Assembly (NCBI GenBank): GCA_946811695.1
Contig: OX328125.1
Location: 100,472,643-100,536,642, forward strand
From: Gonocerus acuteangulatus
Taxonomy: Eukaryota; Arthropoda; Insecta; Hemiptera; Coreidae
DNA: 64,000 nucleotides
Reading direction: 5' to 3'
Numbering within the stretch: position 1 is the first letter of the stretch; each line of letters starts with the position of its first letter. The notes beneath the pieces were generated by a model, which did not search any database, was not told the origin of the DNA, and saw only the letters and a list, made by a program, of their open reading frames with translations. The position numbers and the translations under genes are program-made. Below, piece after piece: positions 31,839-43,546 of this stretch.

Positions 31839-31868
31839 AAGTGTCTTATTTTCTTACCTTGTGTTACT

Positions 31869-32436
31869 GCTTCTTGGACTATACCTGAACGCTCCCGTTG
31901 CCAGGCGAAGTCCTGTGTTGTGGATAGGGTCTAACATTTTAAGAGCACCGTCGCGGGCCGATGAGTATGCTACACAGCCGTAGTCCAGTAACGACCTGGT
32001 ATAGGCACGGTAAAACTTGAGCATACAGCATCTGTCCGCTCCCCACTTAGTGTTGCTTAGAATTCTTAGCATATTCAGAGATCTCTTGCATCTAAGGACA
32101 AGATCTTTTAAGTGGGGAATCCAAGTGAGCTTCTTATCAAATGTCAGCCCTAGAAATTTGATGTTGTCGCTGTTGTGTATTGTGGAGTTGTGTAACGTCA
32201 GGTTGGGATCTAGACAGCTTCTTCTCTTTGAGAATAATACACATCTAGACTTTTCATTAGATAACCTGAAACCTGTATTATTCTCCCACTGCTCTAATCT
32301 CTCTAATGTGAGTTGTACTTTATCACAAGCTGATTCATAACTGCAAGATGCATGATAAATTAATAAATCGTCTGCAAAAAAGCAATAACTTACGTCCTGA
32401 GCTACGAACTCACAGACAGAGTTCATTATATAGGAA
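31869..32436 (-). pseudogene. Jockey-clade LINE reverse transcriptase fragment
   Basis: Minus-strand translation contains SYCFFADDLLIYHASCSYES (the FADD catalytic box), LRILSNTKWGADRCCMLKFYRA and LDYGCVAYSSA with KMLDPIHNTGLRLATGAFR, the usual thumb and C-terminal order in Jockey-type RTs. It is open for about 190 codons but lacks endonuclease, fingers and C-terminus. It abuts the boundary of the 1.98-kb repeat at 31,868. Confidence 0.85.
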
Positions 32437-32694
32437 ATACGTTCGGGGGGGGGGAGCTGGTAGAATTTCGGGGGGCTGGAAGCATTTGGGGGGGGGGGGG
32501 GGGTATGGAACACTAATAATCTAAAACTTGAAATATTTAGCCAACTAAAACGCTGTTACACCCACAAAAAATTATTTTTGAAGTTATCTTATTTAATTTA
32601 TTTTTAAGGTTTTTGTGACATATTTCTACCGACGAAATCAAAATTTCGGGGGGTGGGGAAGGGGGCTGCAGCCCCTTATATATGCCCATGCTAA

Positions 32695-32695
<1 letters not shown>
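32437..32695 (+). repeat. G-run repeat family, third copy
   Basis: G runs, 'gtatggaacactaataatct', 'agccaactaaaacgct', 'atcaaaatttcgggg' and 'gctgcagccccttatatatg', in the same order as 18,627-18,693 plus 20,813-20,960. Confidence 0.75.
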
Positions 32696-32740
<45 letters not shown>

Positions 32741-32765
32741 TTAGCATGGGCATATATATATATAT
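32676..32765. repeat. (TA)n tract with mirrored flanks
   Basis: 'atgcccatgctaaaccc' before and 'gggtttagcatgggcat' after a (TA)n of about 36 bp form one long hairpin. A (TA)n core between inverted arms may be extruded as a cruciform. Confidence 0.85.
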
Positions 32766-33384
32766 ACACATATATATATACCCCTTTTGGAATTGGAGAG
32801 CGAACAGGAAGTTGTTATTGCACCAGTAGCCCCCACACATTCTGTTCAAAGATACTTGTTTAGAATATAATGTAAATATATACAGAAGGATGACATTAGT
32901 GGTGATCACCTCATGCAATAAAGTGTTTATAAATTTCAAAGATAAGATAGAAATAGATCGTGTTTACCATCGAAGGCGCATCGAAACATTTCATAGAGAA
33001 GTGTAATTTCTTATCTAAATGTGATTGCTTTCAATAGTCATTAATGACAGTTGTTATTTAATCCTGGTACTCTAAAAATGTCAACACTTATTCATAAGTT
33101 TGTAATTGGAGAAATATTGGGTAACTGACAGTTACTTGCAATATTTAATGGTTCTTCAAAAGAAATGAGAACGCCAATTCACAGATATTGGTGGATTCTA
33201 GGATTGGCAACCTCGATTTCATGAATTGCCCAGAAATCAGTATCCAGTAGGTAGGATCGACGAAGATTTCGAAAATTCTTTCATGTGTGTAACCTCAATA
33301 AAACCTCAGAAAGTGTTAAAAAGCAAAGTGGTATCTAGTCCAGGCAGAGAGAATCATCTTTGCATTATGCTATTTATTCCTGTT

Positions 33385-34140
33385 TTATTCCGTTGTTGGA
33401 GCAACTGCTCTGTACTCCTCTGAGTTATGGTCCCTCAGATATCTAGAGAACATTGTGAGAATTCAAATTAAATTTTTAAAGCATTTGCTCTGCCTTCCTT
33501 CGAGGACTCCTAGCTACATGGTGAGATTGGAAACAGGATTCCCGCACTTCAGTGGAGATATCTTGAAAAGAACCCTCAATTGGTGGATAAAATTAATATC
33601 TATGGATGAAGAGGAATTTACCAGACGATGCTACAATAGGATTTTTGGCCATCTCAAGAACAGTATCGCATTATTTTCAAGATCCCTGGTTCTCTAATCT
33701 CCATAACATGCTGTATACAATTGGCTATGAGGATGTCTTTTCGAGGACAAGCTACACCTGGTTATTGCTACAGAAGGAGGATATTCTGGAAAAATAACCA
33801 ATTGTTTAAAGATATAGGACGGGCATGTAATTCTTCTTACAGCAGCTTCTACCGCCTGATTAGCGTGCGTGGCCATGGAGAAGATTACATCAAGGCAAGT
33901 ATGATGATCAATAAGAAAAGGACAACAATCCAGCTAAGAATCAGCGGGGGCAAGGAAATTCGGCTCTATATAAATGGCAGCTCCTACTTAATTAATAAAG
34001 AACAACAGTATACAATCTGCAACCTTAACGAAGCAGAAACACTAGCCCCCATAATAATCCGTTGCCCTATGTACAGCAGTCCTCGGAATCACTTTAAGAA
34101 CTACCTTCGACCTGGGAGAGACGAAAAAGCATTAGGGTAG
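33385..34140 (+). pseudogene. Non-LTR retrotransposon C-terminal fragment
   Basis: Frames in succession give ELWSLRYLENIVRIQIKFLK, 'LPSRTPSYMVRLETG', 'ILKRTLNWWIKLISM' and, after frameshifts, YTICNLNEAETLAPIIIRCP. This is the end of a LINE ORF2: a thumb-like helix region, then a degenerate C..C...H/P..C box with the first Cys pair incomplete. At least two frameshifts. The clade is unclear, and it is unlike the R1-like and Jockey copies elsewhere. Confidence 0.6.
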
Positions 34141-34341
34141 GTTTACACTTGATAGTTATTGCAGGATATTTATATCGGAGAGAAATTGCGACTAATGCAA
34201 AACCATGTAAAATGTATGTCTGCAATAAATTCTACCATGAGCAATTTATTGCAGACATACATTTTACATGGGTTTTCATTAGTCGCAATTTCTCTCTGAT
34301 ATAAATATCCTGCAATAATTATCAAGTGTAAACCCACCCTT
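34133..34341. mobile_element. Large perfect-looking palindrome (foldback element)
   Basis: 'agggtaggtttacacttgat' at the left is answered by 'atcaagtgtaaacccaccct' at the right. The arms are about 95 bp with only a few mismatches and a short loop near 34,233. The right arm is also the first sequence after the N gap (29,891). Confidence 0.88.
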
Positions 34342-34430
34342 ACAGCAATTCCTCGCCAGCATCACTACCAACACATGTAGCAGCCTCTTCTACTTCATCG
34401 CGGAACCAATGAAGATACGGGCTTTCATAA

Positions 34431-35435
34431 CACAGGTCCACAAAAAAGAAAAGTGGTTTGTGCGGGGTATCGGATACATTTTTTCTGACGTATTTTTTAC
34501 CGCTGAACACGAATCTGATGTCATAATTGGGGGTTAATCAGCAAAAACGGAGAAACATGAAAAAAATCGATAAAAATAAAGATTTAATGGTTTTTTAACA
34601 ATGTAATAGTCAATTTGCAGTTTCTGCTTGTTTCTGTAGGTACTGTCCACTCCCGTGATTTGCAGTTTCTGCTTGTTTCTGCAGGTACTGTCCACTCCCG
34701 TGATTTGCAGTTTCTGCAGGTACTGTCCACTCCCGTGATTTGCAGTTTCTGCTTGTTTCTGCAGGTACTGTCCACTCCCGTGATTTGCAGTTTCTGCTTG
34801 TTTCTGCAGGTACTGTCCACTCCCGTGATTTGCAGTTTCTGCTTGTTTCTGCAGGTACTGTCCACTCCCGTGATTTGTAATTTCTGCTTGTTTCTGCAGG
34901 TACTGTCCATTCCCGTGATTTGCAAATATTATTTGTTTGTTGCTTATTGCATTTTATTTATGTTTTTTATAGGAGACATTTTGTCTTCGATAAAAAATAA
35001 AACATCAGGATATTGAATCGGTACATTTACCGGCAAAATCCTGCCTGAAGAGCAAGGAGAGAGATTTCATCAAGATCTCAAAGAATTTGAACGACGATTT
35101 CAGGGACAGGGGGGAGTGAATATGTTTGCAGATTACTGCTGGATCCTACAAAGGGAAACTCAAGAGCGAGGAAAAAACGTAGCAGAAATCCATTACACAG
35201 GTCATTTGAGGAAAAAAGAGTCAGGAAACGATAGAAACAATAATAATGTCATCATGATCCAAATAAAACAATAAGGTTTTGATTTTTATCGCTTTTTTTT
35301 TCATTTTTTTCCGTTTTTTTGCTGATTAACCCCCAATTATGACTTCAGATTCGTGTTCAGCGGTAAAACATACGTCAGAAAAAATGTGTCCGATACCCCA
35401 CACAAACCACTTTTCTTTTTTTTTGTGGATCTGTG
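34431..35435 (+). mobile_element. Non-autonomous CACAG transposon, copy 2
   Basis: Same ends, TAA duplication (34,428-34,430 and 35,436-35,438), 45-bp minisatellite (34,615-34,918) and transposase fragment (about 35,028-35,274) as at 29,993-30,995. It was copied as part of the larger repeat and is not a new insertion, because flanks are shared. Confidence 0.9.
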
Positions 35436-36057
35436 TAATTAACGAATGATTAGGATGTTTGAGTGCGAGTTTTTTCACTCTTTTTTTCTTTTATTTATTT
35501 ATTTTATTGTTGTATTTTAGGCACTTTTACATGACATGTATGTTTATAACATAAGGATTTCATTTTTATTATTATTAATATTGTGATTCTATTTTTTCGC
35601 TAAGTTTTGATTATTTTTTATTACGCTGGATGCAACCACTTTTTATTTTATTTATCGGCATTTTGTAAATGACATACCCAGACTCCCTGTAATTGTAATT
35701 ATTACTTATAAAATACAGGAAATTCCTTCATTCAATTATGCTATTTATTCGCTTAATATATCCGACCTCGCTACACTAATTCAATGAATCGTTGTATTGC
35801 TGATTCAAGTATGTATTTGTCAAATCCCCAGCCATTGTACTCCACAAAAAACGCTATAAAACTTAAAAAATCTGATTCGCAGGAACTGCATCATCTTAGC
35901 GCCGTTCAGTTGTTATCCCTAGTGACATTAGCAAAGTAAGAGAAGCAGTAATAAGAGAAGGAAGTTTAAGACTTCACAAAAGGAAACAGACAGTATTTTA
36001 AGTAAAAATGACCACCCTGCCATCTCAACGCTCACTCTAGGAAAGCACTATTACCGA

Positions 36058-36278
36058 TACGTTTCTTATTATTTTTTTATTTTTTTTATTTTTTATTTAT
36101 TTATTTTTTTATTAACGGCGCATCTACAACTTGGCCATTAGCGCCCGGCTATCTACAGGTTGCCACCCTTTTCTAATGCCGTGGTCGGTCACCCATTCAG
36201 GTTCTGACCACGCCCGACGTTGCTTAACTTCCGTGATCTACGGGAACCGGTGCATTCAACGTGGCTATGGCCGTTAGC
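36058..36278 (-). mobile_element. 5S rRNA-derived SINE (in direct repeat copy 2)
   Basis: Same sequence as 31,618-31,838, duplicated with its flanks. Confidence 0.88.
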
Positions 36279-36351
36279 AAGTGTCTTATTTTCTTACCTT
36301 GTGTTACTAATATACTCATTTTATTATTAAATGCAACAACAAAAAAGTCGG

Positions 36352-36427
36352 GCTCTCCCGTGGTCTAGTGGCTAGCGCGCTGGATTCATAAGCGGGAGAT
36401 GGTGGGTTCGATCCCCACCGGCGCACA
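36352..36427 (+). mobile_element. tRNA-like SINE head
   Basis: TGGTCTAGTGGCTAGCGC (A box), a loop with CAT at the anticodon position and GGTGGGTTCGATCCCCACC (a closed T arm with B box). The acceptor strands (GGGCTCT / GGCGCAC) do not pair, so it is not a working tRNA. Closely related to the head at 12,964-12,890. Confidence 0.7.
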
Positions 36428-37155
36428 GTGTAACGTTCAATGGACAAAAACCTAAATTATTGTTTTCTTATATTTAATTTTTAATCCTCTAGCTAAGTTT
36501 AGAAACTATTCAAGGAATTAAAATCGTATAAAACTAATAAATATTAGTTTTATTTTGATCAACAAACACATTAGCAGTATTATAAACAAGGCAAAGTCTT
36601 TAAAACCTGCTTTATAGAAACAATCATTTTGAGCCTCTGTCGTTGAAGATAGGAGTTTTTATTAAGTCGTCCGAAGGAAATTACGTCAAAACTATTCCTT
36701 TTTTATCTGATATAATTGATTATGGGTAATTACTCCCTTATTATTTATCCTGAATTATTCTTCATTGATCTTTGAAATTTTTTTTAAGTACAAAACTTTG
36801 ATAGACCATAGCAAAAAAACTTCATCTGAACACATCCCAACTTTTTTCGAGCTTAAAGTTTACCTCAAGTATAATGTACCGAGGGCAATTTAGTTTGCCG
36901 AAATTTGCCGATTCCAAAGATTTTTATTTTTAGATCCATCATCATTTTTTCTTCCAAATTTGAAAGAAAAAAAAAATGTGGATAAATCCAAGAAGACGGT
37001 ATTAATCCTTGGGCAAATGATTCAATTTAATCTGCAGGATGATCCTAAAGAAATATTAAGCAATACTAAAAAAACTGCCAGTTTAGTCCTATATTATATG
37101 TAAAAAATGTGGGAACCTGTTCACCGCAGAGAAAAAACTCTTATATAAATACTGG
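36428..37155. other. Unassigned AT-rich spacer
   Basis: No gene recognised. A possible acceptor at about 36,934 precedes an open stretch of about 45 codons (…KTVLILGQMIQFNLQDDP…) that ends in a stop and matches nothing I know. Confidence 0.4.
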
Positions 37156-37668
37156 TTGAAACAATATATCAACTTAGAAGAAATTGTTATTAATTTTTAT
37201 CAAGAAAAAAGATATTCACGCTCTGATGGCCCTTCCGGCTTCCTTAGAGGCAGACATAAAAAAGAGTTTACAGCGTTGTGTGAGAGATGGAAAAAGCGCC
37301 CGGTTCTTCTGATATCTGGCCCAGAGCTTTCTTTACGGAGAAAAAATATAAAAAGGCAAAGCAAAATCAGTCGAGACATTAATGAATGTATAATAGAGGA
37401 CGACAGTAATAATCAAATAGATAGTGGTTTCGATATAAGTTTACATTCTCTAGAATCCAAAAACGATAGACTCGGCATTAAAAAAATATTTAAAATATTA
37501 TTATTCTATGGCAATATTACTATAAGTATAATTTACTACTATACGATTACTACATTATATGTTACAGTTATAATATATTTTATAATATTGTTATTAATAA
37601 TATTATTACCTGCTATATTATTTCTATTAATATTATTAGGGTCTTGTTTAGAACAGGCCCGCCAGTGA
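37156..37668 (+). CDS. Unrecognised 170-codon ORF, doubtful
   Basis: Residues 1-110 are a mixed charged sequence (SRSDGPSGFLRGRHKKEF, FTALCERWKKRP, NQIDSGFDISLHSLES). Residues 115-165 are a long Ile/Leu/Tyr-rich hydrophobic run from AT-rich DNA. The last 11 codons lie in the TIR of the foldback element at 37,638, so the natural end is lost or the ORF is chance. The first half has better codon texture than random AT-rich sequence and could be an exon of an unknown gene or element. No function is offered. Confidence 0.25.
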   Translation: MKQYINLEEIVINFYQEKRYSRSDGPSGFLRGRHKKEFTALCERWKKRPVLLISGPELSLRRKNIKRQSKISRDINECIIEDDSNNQIDSGFDISLHSLESKNDRLGIKKIFKILLFYGNITISIIYYYTITTLYVTVIIYFIILLLIILLPAILFLLILLGSCLEQARQ

Positions 37669-38013
37669 TTTTATAATGATATTTAGTAACTGTTACTATG
37701 TAATTTGATACCATCGATACAGAAATAAAAACACATGTTTAAATACTATTTAATTTAGTATTGTTTGTGTATTTGCGGTTATAAAAGTAATAAACTATGA
37801 ATATTTTTGATGTTTACGACATTATCATACTTTTAATCAGTTCCTCCAGATTTACTTGGAGGAACTGATTAAAAGTATGATAATGTTTTTGGTTATGTGT
37901 AAAAAGTTTTTATTAAATAAATCATATGTTCCTTTAACCCATATTTTTTTATTTATCAATAAGTATCTGTTACTAGATACAATCACTGGCGGGCCTGTTT
38001 TAAACAAGACCCT
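37638..38013. mobile_element. Foldback MITE with 33-bp TIRs and central hairpin
   Basis: The left end AGGGTCTTGTTTAGAACAGG continues 'cccgccagtgatt'. The right end is its complement with one mismatch. At 37,819-37,848 / 37,857-37,886 lies an inner 30-bp perfect hairpin ('ttttaatcagttcctcca' / 'tggaggaactgattaaaa'). The flanks share ATTATT, but the AT-rich context makes that weak. Confidence 0.8.
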
Positions 38014-38140
38014 ATTATTATTATAGTATGCATTATTATACTATTGTTACATTTTTTTGAGTTGATTTCAGTTAATAAAAATGCTTATTTGAAAATAACT
38101 AGCGGTTAATGATTTTAGTCCATAAGCCTCACTACTTCGT

Positions 38141-38225
38141 TACACTGTGCGGCGGCAGGAATTTTCTCAGGGCTCGCTGAGAAAATTCCTGGCTGCACCC
38201 TGGATGTCGGTGCTAATGGCCAAGA
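38141..38225 (+). mobile_element. 5'-truncated tRNA-SINE with shared 3' tail
   Basis: Starts in 'gcggcaggaattttctca' (the hairpin region of the 12.9-kb SINE) and ends 'ggtgctaatggccaagattt' 'gtcgatgcgccgt', the same tail as in the 5S SINEs. Confidence 0.75.
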
Positions 38226-38879
38226 TTTGTCGATGCGCCGTCCGACTCGCAGGAACTGCGTCATCTTAGCGCAGTTCCGTACAGCTCGAAGAAAGGGAAT
38301 AGATTAGGCATCACAAATCACAGGAAACTGACAGTAGCCAACTTACACTGAATAATACGGATAATTCTTAATCCTCATTCTTAAAGAAGGCTGAATAAGT
38401 CAATACAATTATGTACTGAAAACATACCCACTCTTCGACTACTGCACAGAAGGCTCTTTTTCGAACCAAAAATTCGTTGTCATTTTAAGTTTCTTTTGTT
38501 TTACTAGCAAATTTATTTTACTGTTATAATCAACTGTAAATATGTAATTCATGGCAAATAAAATTCCATTCTCTCCAGGGTAAAATCTTTATTTAAAATA
38601 AGAAATAACGATAACTTCAGTTGTAGGCTATGAGGAAGGTTATATAGATAGGAGAATTCAAAACAAATTTTGCATACGTCATCATGATTTTTGCCACAGC
38701 CATCTTGATTACCACAGCCACTCCAAACTTATTACCATTACCTTTCACCGTTTCTTAGCTTATTTTACTAAAATACTAATTTTACTGATAAATGCAACTT
38801 AAAACAAAAAACAACCAATTAAAAAGTGAGATAAACAAAGAGAAAAACCCTTTCAAAACAACAAAACAAACAATTGTTT

Positions 38880-39486
38880 AGTTTTAAGCGCTTATACCTC
38901 TGATTGACGTTGCCCCATCGAATATTGCTTCAGAACCTTTTTTGTAGAGAATTTAGTAAGCATTCGAATGGTCACCTTCCACTTAGCATGATTTCCGTTA
39001 TCGAGATATTTACGAAAAATGTATGAAGATCCGAAAACTTTTCACGTCTATTAAGAAAATAATTTTTTTCGCATACTTCCTCAACTCCAAATATAACTAA
39101 AATTTGAACATCTTAGTTAGGATTAATTTCCAATATGAAGAATCTATTTCAATTGAATCCCGCGATTCTAAGTACCCACAAAAAAATAATGACTTACAAA
39201 AACATCGATTCCACTTTTCTCGAAAACGGTTAAAGCTATCGCCTTGAAAATGGTTTCATTCGTTTTCCTATCCCAAGAAGCCTATAAAAAGAGTACTTAC
39301 AAGCTTATGAACTCAAAAACGTAAGCGTTACGATTTTTTTACGCGAATTTCGCCCCAAACGCCATCTTCCAGTGGGCGGATTCTGCTGGTTAACGAACTT
39401 GACCTTTCAAATTAGACGACAGATTTTTGTACCAAATTTCATCAAAATCGGACTATTTTTGAGCTTGCTAGAGAGCGAACAGACAA

Positions 39487-39555
<69 letters not shown>

Positions 39556-39700
39556 AATTTGAACCACCTATATTTTCGTGATCTATGGGGTCTGAAACAA
39601 AAAAGTTTCTAGTCGGCACTTCCGGATTGCGTCGTGAGGTCAACCTCATAAGCAGGTTCGCCCTATGGAGATAGGGAGTAACCGCGCTAAAATGGAAATG
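38880..39700 (+). repeat. TA-1 dispersed family, longest copy
   Basis: Reference copy, with the (TA)n tract at 39,488-39,553. Blocks match 8,195-9,010 (inverted) and 22,670-23,060. It ends in 'accgcgctaaaatgg', next to the LINE 3' end. Confidence 0.75.
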
Positions 39701-42700
39701 AACAAAAATATATACATATGTGAATAACATAATACATATGTGGGCATTCAGATGAGTTCATTGATATTTTTTAGGTCCAGTTGTTTAATAAATGCATCAA
39801 ATTCCTTAAAATATGTAAGTAGTAAGTCAGGTTTATCAGTGGGCCAAGTTCCGTCCTGTAAGGTAATGTCCTTAATGACCTGTAAGGTATTGTCCTGGGT
39901 CCGTCCAGTAATGTACAGTCGAACAGGAGATGGTCGTAAGTCTGTTCAGTTGTATTGTCGCATTTACATGTGTTAGTAGTTAAAAGTTTAAATGTATGTA
40001 AATAACTTTTCGTCGGTCCATGTCCTGATGAATTGAGTCATGTGTAAGTTGTTAAGCCTCAATTTTTGTCTGTTGAGTATTGTAGGTATGAATTTGTGTA
40101 AATGTCTTCCTTTAGTTGTGTTCGTCCATCGTTCGTCCCATTTTTGCATTGATTTGTCTCGCAGTAGTCTTTTTATAGTCTGTGATGTAAGTTTAGAGTA
40201 AGATATAGGTAATGTCGTGTCCTTTGAAGCTGATTTTGCAAGTAAGTCTACTGTCTCGTTCCTAATAGCCCAGAATGTCCTTTAATCCAGGTTATTGTAA
40301 CTGTGACATTTTTCTGTTTGCACATAATAAGTAATGTTCTAATGTGTTCAGTTTGTTCGTTATGAGTTTGGTTGTTGTATATGCGTGCTATGTTTGTCTT
40401 GCTGTCAGTGTATATTGTGCATGTGTCTCCGTCGTGACTTATGGAATATAGTTTTTCTACTGCTTTTATGATGACAAGGTTTTCTGCCTGGTTGTTCGTA
40501 CATAGTGGTGATAGTCTGTATTGTCCTCTGTCAATAGTTATGTCGTCTTTTAGTATTATGTATGCAGATCCAACGCAGTCATTGCTTTTACTTCCCTTCC
40601 GTGTAAATGTGATAAGTCCATGTTAGTTCAACATCTTTAGTCGGTACAATGTCTTTAGGGTGTAACCAGTTCGTGAACCGTATGTCTTGTTCTATGTCAT
40701 GTGGTGTGATGTTCTGATAAGTAAAGTCTTCTGGAATTTCTTTCGATTTCAATAACGTATGTAGCCTTATCATTTCCCCAGCTTTGATGTGAATTGGCAA
40801 CTTGTTAGCTAAAACACATGATGCTTCATAAGATAATGTACGATATCCCCTGGATATTTTAATCGCAGCTAATCTCTGTACTCTTTCTAGTTTTTTCACA
40901 TTTCTTTTCACACTTAAAGCATGGCCCCATATTTCAATCCCGTACGTCAACATGGGGACTATCGCCCCTTTGTAGATTGTTGCTAATGCGTCAGAATTAA
41001 GACCCCAAGTGACTCTGGCAGCCATCGATAGTCCATTTATTATTGAAAATAGTCGTGTTTGTAAGTTAGTAATGTGGTAGTTCCATTTCAACTTGTTGTC
41101 AATATAAAGTCCTAGATATTTAAGAACAGTTTTGTCTGGAATAGTTTGTCCATTTAGAGTAATGTCTAATTTAGGTATATTTCTTCTTCTTGTAAATAGT
41201 GTGTATGTAGATTTCTCCAAGTTAAACGTAAGTTTGTTTCTGTTCGTCCATTCATTAATTGTGTCTAAAGTTAAGTTTGCACGTTCTTCTATTTCAGTTA
41301 ACTTTGTCCCAACTACTGTAAGTAGAATGTCGTCAGCAAATGTTATAATCTCTGTCCCTTCAGGGGTTTCTGTTGTCAGTAAACTGTCCATAATTAGGTT
41401 CCATAGTAGTGGTGAACAAGCTGATCCTTGTGGAGTACCTCTTCTGTGATGTATGTACCGTCGTGTTTTGTAGTGTCATGTATACATGTCTATTATGGAG
41501 ATAGTCCGGTAGTAATCTGTAAATATTTTGGGGCAATAATTTTGTTAAGTTTGTGTAGTGATTCAAATATCGATGGCCACCAAGCATGGTCAAATGCTCC
41601 TTTGATGTCCAACGAAATTACCACAATATGCTTCTTTTCATGCAACTGCAATCTTAATAAATTCACAATTTTATGAAGAGCATCTACAGTACTTGTTTGA
41701 GGCGTGAACCCATATTGATTAGGGTGCAATGGTGCATGCTTAATAAGGTGAAAAGAAAGTCTGGAGATGATAATTTTTTCTAGAACTTTGCCTCCGACTG
41801 GAATGAAACTTATAGGTCTGTAGTTCTGTCCATTATGTTTAGGTACTGGGATTACCTTAGAAATTTTCCATACATCAGGGAAGATTCCACTATCGAAACA
41901 CTTTTTACACAAGTTTATTATAAAACATGGAAAAATATTGAAAACTTTTTGAAATATTGTAATTAAATCAAATCCAGCTGCTTTGCGTGGATTTAAGTTA
42001 TTAATTAAATGTCTTATCTCTATATCTGATAAAGTACTGTCGTCCTGAGTATTTGGTAGTTGATTACTGTTTCGCCTCATGGTGATGTGTATGTCAGTGT
42101 CGTTTGTAGGGTCGTCACTTATGAAGAAGTTGTTCATTAAATGTTGTAGAATCTCCTCAGTGTCTGTCGTGAAAGTTCCGTCTGTATTGTACGTAGTAGT
42201 AAATCAGTCTTTAATTTTCCAGTCGAGTGTTTATATATCCATGTCCAAGGATTAGTTTTGTCTATGTAATTGAAGTACGTTTTCCATGAATTTAATTTTT
42301 CCCTCTTTAATGTTTTTGTGTAAGTAGATTTTATTTGTAGGTAAGCATTTTTCCGAGTTTGCCTTAAATCTGGATTGTTTCGTGTACGTTGGAATTGTCA
42401 TCTTAACGTGTTGGTTTTGTGTCTTAGTTCAGTCAGTTCTTGAGTCCACCAAGGAGCCGATTTCATAGTCCTATACTTTTTTTGTCTTAAAAATAGACTG
42501 TTACATGTCTTAATTAGGCACTTATGAAATAGGCTTACGGTTATATTAATTCCTCTTGAATCCAGAGAGTCAATCAAGTATGACTCTAGATTTGGTAATG
42601 CATTAGTGGTAGGTACAAATTTTATTTTAATATAGTATTCCAATTTTTCCTGGAAAATATCCGGCATATATTGGCATGTTTGGTAACATTAGCTTTTTCA

Positions 42701-43139
42701 TTTGTTAGGAATTGCCTATTATCTGTTGATATTTGCAATGTGTAAGTTAATATGGAATGGTCTGAAAAATTCTCTTCATCGTGGTTTGTCCAGTCATGTA
42801 TATATTTGGTCATAGTTCCATTTGTTATTGTTAAGTCTATGTTGCTGTTACCATTAGTGGATGAGAAAGTAGGTTTTAATTCATTGTCGTTTATTATAAA
42901 TAGATTTTTAGATAGAATAAAGTTTTCTAATATACGGCCTCTTTCATTCCTTATTCTATCAAACCATAGAGGCGATCTACAGTTCGTATCAGCTGCGATT
43001 AGAATACCACGGTTAGGATATCTGTTCACTATTTTTTCGATTTTTATTAAATCCTCCTCAACATTTTTAGTAATATCAAAATAGATATTTATTAAAATTA
43101 AATTTGTATTTATTATATTAAGTTTAGTAACGCACATAT

Positions 43140-43389
43140 CGTCGATACAAAAGCAAACTAACGAATATGAAAATCACCACTTTTCAGAGTGGAAAAGTAT
43201 TTATTCATAACTTTTTTTTGGACAGTCAAATATTCGGCAGATTTGACCTTTTGATAGTGGAATACTTTCCCTTTAATAGAGTGAAGTCAGATTGAAGAAT
43301 TTGCCGTAAATAAGTCCAGCAGAAATTATTAAAGATGGACAATGAAAGATGCATTTTTTCATATTCGTTAGTTTGCATTTGTATCGACG
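43140..43389. mobile_element. CGTCGATAC MITE, copy inserted in the LINE (TSD ATAT)
   Basis: Same ends as 6,807-7,055. ATAT lies at 43,136-43,139 and 43,390-43,393. Deleting the element and one ATAT restores the codons …GAT GAT ATG TGC… of the LINE endonuclease, which proves both the boundary and the insertion order. Confidence 0.93.
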
Positions 43390-43546
43390 ATATCATCGTC
43401 TGATACATCTGTTAAAAAAAGAATATTAATATTTTTATTAATTACTATGGTACTAGCACGTGTTTTGTTTTTCCAAATTCAAATACTCTATATCTATTTG
43501 AATAACCATATGTTTTATTATGTTTTATATATGGCTCTTGTAATAA

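Larger units (their letters stand above)
29891..31868 (+). repeat. 1.98-kb direct repeat, copy 1
   Basis: Matches 34,329-36,308 almost base for base; the offset is 4,438 to 4,440 and the only differences noticed are in T runs near 30,852 and 30,878. It begins at the N gap, so its left limit is unknown. It ends at 'gtgttact', after which copy 1 enters a Jockey fragment and copy 2 a different sequence. It contains the CACAG element, a 5S SINE and about 600 bp (31,000-31,617) with no recognisable feature. Confidence 0.97.
34329..36308 (+). repeat. 1.98-kb direct repeat, copy 2
   Basis: Second copy of 29,891-31,868. Left of it the palindrome and a LINE fragment are intact. Right of it the sequence diverges at once from copy 1. 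Confidence 0.97.

Noticed and set aside
36352..36427. Functional tRNA (CAT anticodon)
   Set aside because: T arm and A/B boxes are good, but acceptor strands do not pair and the same head occurs in a SINE at 12.9 kb.
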